From DATIHQ01 sp035480535 (GTDB lineage: Bacteria > Chlamydiota > Chlamydiia > Chlamydiales > SM23-39), in assembly GCA_035480535.1 (NCBI GenBank), contig DATIHQ010000093.1:1-10364 (forward strand): a stretch of DNA of 10,364 bases. Direction: 5' to 3'. Below, one piece after another: positions 7,183 to 10,364 of this stretch. Under the pieces are notes generated by a model. It made no database searches. It had not been told where the DNA came from and saw only the letters and a list, made by a program, of their open reading frames with translations. Every line of letters begins with the position of its first letter. The first letter of the stretch is position 1. The position numbers were made by a program, and so were the translations under genes.

Positions 7183-7287
7183 AATAGCGGAGATTTTACG
7201 CTCAATCCCATCCCCCGTCAATAGGAATGGACTTTTTGAGGCCCTCTATGTTAAAATAGAACCCTTTCAAACTAAGTAGAATAGACT

Positions 7288-7512
7288 ATGAAGAAAACTG
7301 GACGCAACGACCCCTGCCCCTGCGGCTCGGGCAAGAAGTTTAAAAAATGTTGTGAAAGCATCATGCTTGGCGGCCGATTCAAGGCGGAGAAAGTGGATAT
7401 AGCGAGTGCGGCCGCGATCCAGAAAACAGTCGGCCTCACCTCTCTCTTCCATGCGCGTCTTGCCGAGACTCCCAAAAAACCACTTCCGCCTCCAGAAGTA
7501 ATTCCACAATAA
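7288..7512 (+). CDS. Small SEC-C motif protein, 74 aa
   Basis: The N-terminal third is a complete SEC-C zinc motif: Cys10-x-Cys12, then GSGKKFKK, then Cys21-Cys22. The same motif ends SecA, where it binds zinc and contacts SecB and ribosomes, and it also occurs at the ends of many unrelated proteins. Here it is almost the whole protein: the remaining 50 residues form a short amphipathic stretch and a Pro-rich tail, with no further domain. Zinc binding is a safe inference; the partner is unknown. It diverges from the TtcA-like gene across about 105 bp and ends 33 bp before tRNA-Thr. A good ribosome binding site is not visible. Confidence 0.8.
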   Translation: MKKTGRNDPCPCGSGKKFKKCCESIMLGGRFKAEKVDIASAAAIQKTVGLTSLFHARLAETPKKPLPPPEVIPQ

Positions 7513-7545
7513 AAAGGATTTTTGGTAGACTTGCTCAGTCTTTAT

Positions 7546-7618
7546 GCTGGCGTAGCTCAATTGGTAGAGCGCCCGACTTGTAATCGGATGGTTGAGGGTT
7601 CAATTCCTTTCGCCAGCA
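7546..7618 (+). tRNA. tRNA-Thr (anticodon UGU)
   Basis: Acceptor GCTGGCG pairs with CGCCAGC; anticodon stem CCCGA/TCGGA (outer pair weak) encloses CTTGTAA, anticodon TGT; the T loop is TTCAATT. Discriminator A, no encoded CCA. A Thr(TGT)-Tyr(GTA) pair is also found next to tuf in many bacteria; tuf is not present downstream here. Confidence 0.96.
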
Positions 7619-7625
7619 TTTGAAC

Positions 7626-7736
7626 GCAGAAGTAGGAAGGCAGAAGGCAGAAGGAGTCGGGGCTTCGCCCCCGCACCCCAAAAGAGGTCAATAAACTCCT
7701 CACTTCTGCATTCTGCCTTCCGACTTCTGACTTCCC
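7626..7736 (+). repeat. Palindromic repeat element between two tRNA genes
   Basis: The left arm (7627-7653) and the reverse complement of the right arm (7703-7729) match at 25 of 27 positions; the core of each arm is GGAAGGCAGAA. Each arm is itself built from a repeated CAGAAG unit. Between the arms lies a GC-rich GGGGC-TTC-GCCCC hairpin near 7659-7671. The whole could fold as one long stem or be a small non-coding transposable (MITE/REP-like) element. It codes for nothing plausible. Confidence 0.7.
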
Positions 7737-7740
7737 ATCT

Positions 7741-7822
7741 GGGGGTGTCGCATAGTGGCAATTGCAGGGGACTGTAAATCCCCCGACTTCGGTCTCCGCT
7801 GGTTCGAGTCCAGCCGCCCCCA
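7741..7822 (+). tRNA. tRNA-Tyr (anticodon GUA)
   Basis: Acceptor GGGGGTG pairs with CGCCCCC (one T-G pair); anticodon stem GGGGA/TCCCC encloses CTGTAAA, anticodon GTA; a long variable arm follows, as expected for a class II tRNA-Tyr; T arm GCTGG-TTCGAGT-CCAGC. Discriminator A, no encoded CCA. Its 3' 15 bases are part of the direct repeat that bounds the island downstream. Confidence 0.96.
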
Positions 7823-7826
7823 TTCT
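7808..7826 (+). repeat. Left direct repeat (attL-like), in the tRNA-Tyr 3' end
   Basis: GTCCAGCCGCCCCCATTCT, covering the T-arm 3' side, acceptor 3' strand and discriminator of tRNA-Tyr plus four more bases. It is identical to 9408-9426. Imperfect similarity carries on for about 55 further bases, including a second hairpin (7866-7886). Confidence 0.8.
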
Positions 7827-7852
7827 CCTGGACGGTTCTTGTAGTCCAGGAG
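7825..7852 (+). promoter_or_regulatory. Leader hairpin covering the ribosome binding site of the 78-aa gene
   Basis: CTCCTGGAC (7825-7833) pairs perfectly with GTCCAGGAG (7844-7852), loop of 10. The right arm contains AGGAG (7848-7852), which sits 8 bases before the ATG at 7861, so the hairpin would hide that ribosome binding site. GGACGG (7830-7835) can instead pair with CCGTCC (7890-7895), which would open the first hairpin. It begins 3 bases after tRNA-Tyr. Confidence 0.45.
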
Positions 7853-7860
7853 TGTTAAGA

Positions 7861-8097
7861 ATGGTTCTCTCATTGATAATGAGAGACTTCCGTCCTTTAA
7901 TTCCAAGTTCTGAAATACTAAATTCAGAAGTTGACGTTTTTCGTCAGCTTCAGAACGTTCAAAGATTTCTTTCGGCAAACCATCATGGGTGGCAAGAAAA
8001 GAATCAAATTTCGGGTAGCGCTAGCAACCCGCTTGCCGTGATTATGGATCGGATTGCTCAAAATGCAAAAGATCCTCTTGAAGGAATAGCTTCTTAA
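7861..8097 (+). CDS. Hypothetical protein, 78 aa, first gene of the island
   Basis: I do not recognise this small protein. The ATG at 7861 has an AGGAG site 8 bases upstream, the best ribosome binding site in the cassette. An internal ATG at 7879 would give 72 residues. The product has no signal peptide or membrane segment; residues 20-45 are polar and probably helical, and the tail (NPLAVIMDRIAQNAKDPLEG) looks like a short helix. Its first codons lie in the stretch that resembles the sequence after the right repeat, so it may have arisen at the junction. It ends 16 bp before the J-domain gene. A competing minus-strand frame has no support. A real gene is likely but not certain. Confidence 0.45.
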   Translation: MVLSLIMRDFRPLIPSSEILNSEVDVFRQLQNVQRFLSANHHGWQEKNQISGSASNPLAVIMDRIAQNAKDPLEGIAS

Positions 8098-8113
8098 TGC
8101 TTTGGACGTTACA

Positions 8114-8578
8114 ATGTTCTGCATGTTCCATCGCTGTCAAAACGAAGAAGAAGCCAAGGAGTTATATCGCCGCCTAGCAAAGCGACTCCATCCAGATTGC
8201 GGCGGCGAAAAAGAGCTTATGATCCTCTTGAAAGAGAGCCATGATATTGCTCTAAATCATATCAAGAGCCCCGCTTCGTCAGCGCAGTTTCATGATGCTG
8301 GGAATGTCAAGCCGCAGCCTGGCCCACCCTCTAAACCTGTCGAGAAGGTTCCTAGCAATGACAAGCGCCTTGAATTTGTAAAAGATTTAATAAAACTGCT
8401 CATGAAAGTAGCAGTTAGTCCAAAAACTGCGAATTTTATAACTTCTGTCTTAAAATTTCTCGAAGACAATCAATTCTTGACAATCCAGCAGTATAAAGCG
8501 CTTAAAGATGTCTACGAAAGGCTTGAGGTTAGTTCAGTCAGGCATCCTGGATTTATAAAAAGAAGTCAGCGACTTTGA
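8114..8578 (+). CDS. J-domain (DnaJ-like) protein, 154 aa
   Basis: Residues about 8-50 are a compact J domain with the invariant HPD tripeptide (26-28), preceded by the basic helix AKELYRRLAKRL and followed by GGEKELM. This fits the helix II-HPD-helix III core that stimulates the ATPase of an Hsp70 partner. A Pro-rich linker (67-80) leads to a helical C-terminal domain (84-139) with the segment FLTIQQYKALKDVYERL. There is no G/F region, zinc finger or substrate-binding domain of a classical DnaJ, so it is a type III J protein that probably recruits DnaK to one specific client. I chose the ATG at 8114; a TTG at 8102 is possible. The protease gene follows after 12 bp, making it the obvious candidate partner. 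Confidence 0.8.
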   Translation: MFCMFHRCQNEEEAKELYRRLAKRLHPDCGGEKELMILLKESHDIALNHIKSPASSAQFHDAGNVKPQPGPPSKPVEKVPSNDKRLEFVKDLIKLLMKVAVSPKTANFITSVLKFLEDNQFLTIQQYKALKDVYERLEVSSVRHPGFIKRSQRL

Positions 8579-8590
8579 ACAGTTAGCTAT

Positions 8591-9403
8591 ATGATTAACG
8601 TCCAAATAGAATCTTTAAGGTCTTTGCACTTAACGACATATTTCAACGAGAAAGTTCTTGGAAATGCCACAGGATTTGTTGTATGCACAAACGATCGTTT
8701 TTTGCTGCTGACAAACCGACATGTTGTTACCGGAAAAGACAATAACACAGGCGAGTGCCTCCATTCAACTGGGGCTTATCCGAACCGTATTGAAATCTGG
8801 CACAATTCGAAACAAGTTAGCGATTGGATTGCTAAGTGGGAGAGGCTATATGACAATGATGATCCAATCACAGGGAAACCCCTCTGGGTTGAGCACCCGG
8901 TGCTGCGGGAAAAAGCTGATGTAGTCGCAATTCCCCTCCAAAATATCGAGAGCATCCGCCTTTACCCTTATGAAACACAAGGTCCCAAAGTGAAAATAAG
9001 CCCATGCGATCGAGTCAGTATTATTGGGTTTCCTTATGGGATAAGCACCTTCAGAAAATTTCCTGTTTGGATCACTGGTTACACGGCTTCCGAAGCAGAA
9101 TTACCCTACAACGATCTCCCTTGCTTCTTGGTAGATGCAAGAACTAGACAAGCTCAGTCCGGTTCTCCGGTTGTTTTCTATCGTTCTCCTGGAGAATTTT
9201 TGAGAACCGGGGATAACCTTGATTTGTTAACCCAACCTTTTTCCGAGCTGATCGGCATCTATTCTGGAAGAATCAACGTGGAATCTGATATCGGCATCGT
9301 GTGGAAGGTTCCATTGATAAGGGATTTACTCCAGGAATGTACCCGAAACGGCCTCCCAGAAAAGCTGTTTTCTGCATTATCGACTTCCAATCAAAAGTTC
9401 TGA
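8591..9403 (+). CDS. Trypsin-like serine protease, 270 aa
   Basis: The sequence reads as a chymotrypsin-fold peptidase. The apparent catalytic triad is His44 in LLTNRHVV, Asp110 in EKADVVAIPL and Ser190 in QAQSGSPVVF, in the correct order and with plausible spacing. Pre-His beta strands (GNATGFVV, then DRFLLLTNRH) and IIGFPYG (144-150) also fit the fold. No signal peptide or membrane helix is seen, so it is predicted cytoplasmic, unlike most HtrA/Deg proteases; it has no PDZ domain. Cytoplasmic trypsin-like peptidases are common effectors in bacterial conflict systems (established for the class, not for this protein). It is 12 bp downstream of the J-domain gene and probably co-translated. Its stop lies 4 bp before the right repeat. 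No strong ribosome binding site precedes the ATG at 8591. Confidence 0.85.
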   Translation: MINVQIESLRSLHLTTYFNEKVLGNATGFVVCTNDRFLLLTNRHVVTGKDNNTGECLHSTGAYPNRIEIWHNSKQVSDWIAKWERLYDNDDPITGKPLWVEHPVLREKADVVAIPLQNIESIRLYPYETQGPKVKISPCDRVSIIGFPYGISTFRKFPVWITGYTASEAELPYNDLPCFLVDARTRQAQSGSPVVFYRSPGEFLRTGDNLDLLTQPFSELIGIYSGRINVESDIGIVWKVPLIRDLLQECTRNGLPEKLFSALSTSNQKF

Positions 9404-9407
9404 ATGC

Positions 9408-9426
9408 GTCCAGCCGCCCCCATTCT
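9408..9426 (+). repeat. Right direct repeat (attR-like), tRNA-Tyr 3' fragment
   Basis: An exact 19-bp copy of 7808-7826 placed exactly 1600 bp downstream. It is only the tRNA 3' fragment; no other part of a tRNA is present. The following bases up to about 9482 resemble those after the left copy, including a hairpin with the same AATGAGA arm, but with several differences and small gaps. Confidence 0.8.
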
Positions 9427-9482
9427 TCCTGACGATTCTTAAAGTCCATCTTTGTGAGTAAGGTCATTTCATTGTAAATGAG

Positions 9483-9507
9483 AAGGGGGGATATCCCTCC
9501 CTTTTTT
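9483..9507 (+). terminator. Rho-independent terminator closing the island side
   Basis: A G-run followed by ATAT and CCCTCCC forms a GC-rich stem (one G-T pair) with a very tight loop, directly followed by six T on the plus strand (9502-9507). It would end plus-strand transcripts from the tRNA-Tyr/island side and touches the stop codon of the convergent gene. Confidence 0.55.
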
Positions 9508-10006
9508 AAGCATCATTGACCTGTAAGCTTACTGGAAAGCAGCGACAGATGACACCCTTCACAACCTTGTTTTCATTTTGAGCGTGCGCCTGGGCATTTG
9601 GAGCCGAGTTATCGAATTTGATGTAGAGGGGAGCGCTATCGAGGGCTGGGTTTCTTTTCGGCTCTAATCTTTGGAATAGAGGGAGCATGCAATTCGGGAT
9701 CTTAACATGAGAAATATCGGGACTTTCTTTGAAAACCGAATCCCCCGGATCTCTGTTAAGATTTGACAGGAGGAGGCTGGCATGTGCGATCTGCTTGTAA
9801 GGCAAACAGCCAAAGCCTCCGCAGCTGACTTCCCCACGTATGCTAAAGGCCAGTGTGAAGCTACGCTCTTTGGCTACTATCTTTCCAATTTTATTCGCAT
9901 ATTCTTGAAGTTGGTTGAATTCATTCTTCTCTGTGAAGAAGCTTGCGCCATAATTATTGCCGCCATAAAAGACTTCATTAAACCGAGGCCCACTTACACT
10001 ACTCAT
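9506..10006 (-). CDS. Hypothetical protein, 166 aa
   Basis: I do not recognise this protein. No signal peptide or membrane segment is evident. It has a Gly/Asn/Phe-rich start (MSSVSGPRFNEVFYGGNNYG), a short helical stretch (about 28-48), an alternating segment with cysteines CGGFGC (62-67), another hydrophobic strand region, and an Asn/Ala-rich tail with CRC near the end. The ATG at 10006 is preceded by GGAG at 6 bases, which supports this strand over a shorter plus-strand frame across the same bases. It runs convergently towards the island and stops at its terminator. It could be part of a second accessory segment at the same tRNA-Tyr site. Confidence 0.6.
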   Translation of the reverse strand: MSSVSGPRFNEVFYGGNNYGASFFTEKNEFNQLQEYANKIGKIVAKERSFTLAFSIRGEVSCGGFGCLPYKQIAHASLLLSNLNRDPGDSVFKESPDISHVKIPNCMLPLFQRLEPKRNPALDSAPLYIKFDNSAPNAQAHAQNENKVVKGVICRCFPVSLQVNDA

Positions 10007-10056
10007 ATTTTCTCCAGGTTGAAGAACCTATCCGAATAAATCTAGTTTCACGATCT

Positions 10057-10257
10057 TTAAGAACCACTCAGGGTCACAAAGAACATCTCGCTCTTTGGGG
10101 TGAGTTTGACAGATTTTTTTATCTGTTCGCTCCAAAGCTCATTGAAATCCTTTATTTGGATGGGTTCAGTTGAGCCGAAGAATTTATAAAAAGGATTTAT
10201 TTTTGTAAACTGGGAAGCTGAAGATAACAACCGCTTCCAGTCAAAAGTAAAGTTTTT
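10057..10257 (-). CDS. Possible small or truncated gene lacking an ATG start
   Basis: On the minus strand an open frame of 66 codons reads like real protein, with an amphipathic, Lys/Phe-rich composition (for example FNELWSEQIKKSV and LTPKSEMFFVTL), ending at a TAA at 10057. It has no ATG near its beginning; the frame opens after a TAA beside a run of seven A. The best start is a TTG at 10230 with GGAAG just before it, giving 57 residues. It may be a small gene with a rare start or the 3' remnant of a broken one. It ends 50 bp before the 166-aa gene. Confidence 0.35.
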   Translation of the reverse strand, partial: KNFTFDWKRLLSSASQFTKINPFYKFFGSTEPIQIKDFNELWSEQIKKSVKLTPKSEMFFVTLSGS

Positions 10258-10283
10258 TTAATTTATCCTTTCCCCTTTATCCC

Positions 10284-10364
10284 TTATCTTTTTATGATTT
10301 TCTCCATGTCAGCATCAGTTAACTCGGTTAGACCTTTTTCTCCTGTCGAGGGGGATTCTGCTGC
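10284..10364 (-). CDS. Partial CDS, C-terminus only, running off the right edge
   Basis: The minus-strand frame is open from the window edge to a TAA at 10284, giving 26 residues that end in LTELTDADMEKIIKR. The composition (acidic-basic helix at the very end) looks like a genuine protein C-terminus, but the fragment is too short to identify. It would be upstream of, and in the same direction as, the two minus-strand frames to its left. Confidence 0.4.
   Translation of the reverse strand, partial: AAESPSTGEKGLTELTDADMEKIIKR

Larger units (their letters stand above)
7808..9426 (+). mobile_element. Putative tRNA-Tyr integrated mini-island (no integrase)
   Basis: An intact tRNA-Tyr at the left and a 19-bp exact copy of its 3' end (plus 4 bases) at the right enclose about 1.6 kb holding three plus-strand genes. 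This is the usual footprint of site-specific integration into a tRNA 3' end. There is no integrase, excisionase or replication gene inside, so it is either a satellite moved in trans or the remnant of a larger element. The cassette is compact: the protease stop lies 4 bp before the right repeat. Duplication without an integrase is an alternative origin. Confidence 0.65.

Noticed and set aside
6863..7279. Plus-strand frames opposite the TtcA-like gene
   Set aside because: Shadows: they cover the conserved PP-loop region of the real gene on the other strand.
7626..7736. CRISPR-like array suggested by repeated CAGAAG units
   Set aside because: The units are tiny, contiguous and arranged as inverted arms, with no spacers and no cas genes.
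7557..7978. Minus-strand frames across tRNA-Thr, the palindrome and tRNA-Tyr
   Set aside because: They include antisense tRNA peptides (GRLDSNQRRP type) and repeat sequence, not genes.
7924..8124. Minus-strand 66-codon frame in the island
   Set aside because: Overlaps the 78-aa gene and the start of the J-domain gene; no ribosome binding site and basic, low-quality composition.
9782..10039. Plus-strand 85-codon frame opposite the 166-aa gene
   Set aside because: The minus-strand frame is twice as long and has a GGAG site at the right spacing.

Overview
The window reads as ordinary chromosome of a Gram-negative bacterium carrying one small accessory island. All four tRNA genes lack an encoded CCA, which argues against enterobacteria and similar gammaproteobacteria. 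The gene mix (PutP-type symporter, SurE, YitT-family protein, stand-alone D-Ala-D-Ala dipeptidase, small SEC-C protein, many weak ribosome binding sites) would suit an environmental chlamydia of the Parachlamydiales. That placement is inference, not a demonstrated identity.

Left part (1-4137). An unrecognised 139-aa gene (minus) diverges from rmlA (plus, glucose-1-phosphate thymidylyltransferase). rmlA converges on, and overlaps by 18 bp, a minus-strand unit that begins with a good promoter near 3234-3263. The unit runs tRNA-Val(UAC), tRNA-Asp(GUC), a YitT/DUF2179 membrane protein and a LOG-family protein, the last two joined by an ATGA overlap. Diverging from the tRNAs is a D-Ala-D-Ala dipeptidase of the VanX/DdpX type, whose 3' end overlaps a small lipoprotein gene.

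Middle part (4124-7512). surE, putP and a TtcA-like PP-loop ATPase gene lie on the minus strand. A 74-aa SEC-C zinc-motif protein diverges from the last of these.

Right part (7546-10364). tRNA-Thr(UGU) and tRNA-Tyr(GUA) flank a palindromic repeat of about 110 bp. The last 15 bases of tRNA-Tyr plus 4 bases beyond it (19 bp in all) recur exactly 1600 bp downstream at 9408-9426, with decaying similarity beyond. This is the signature of an integration into the tRNA 3' end. Between the two copies sits a compact plus-strand cassette: a 78-aa unknown, a J-domain protein with an HPD motif, and a trypsin-like serine protease with an apparent His/Asp/Ser triad. No integrase is present. The J-domain/protease pair in a tRNA-bounded island is the best candidate for an undescribed system, possibly conflict or defence related. 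A terminator-like hairpin closes the region, followed by minus-strand genes of unknown function, including a partial one at the right edge.
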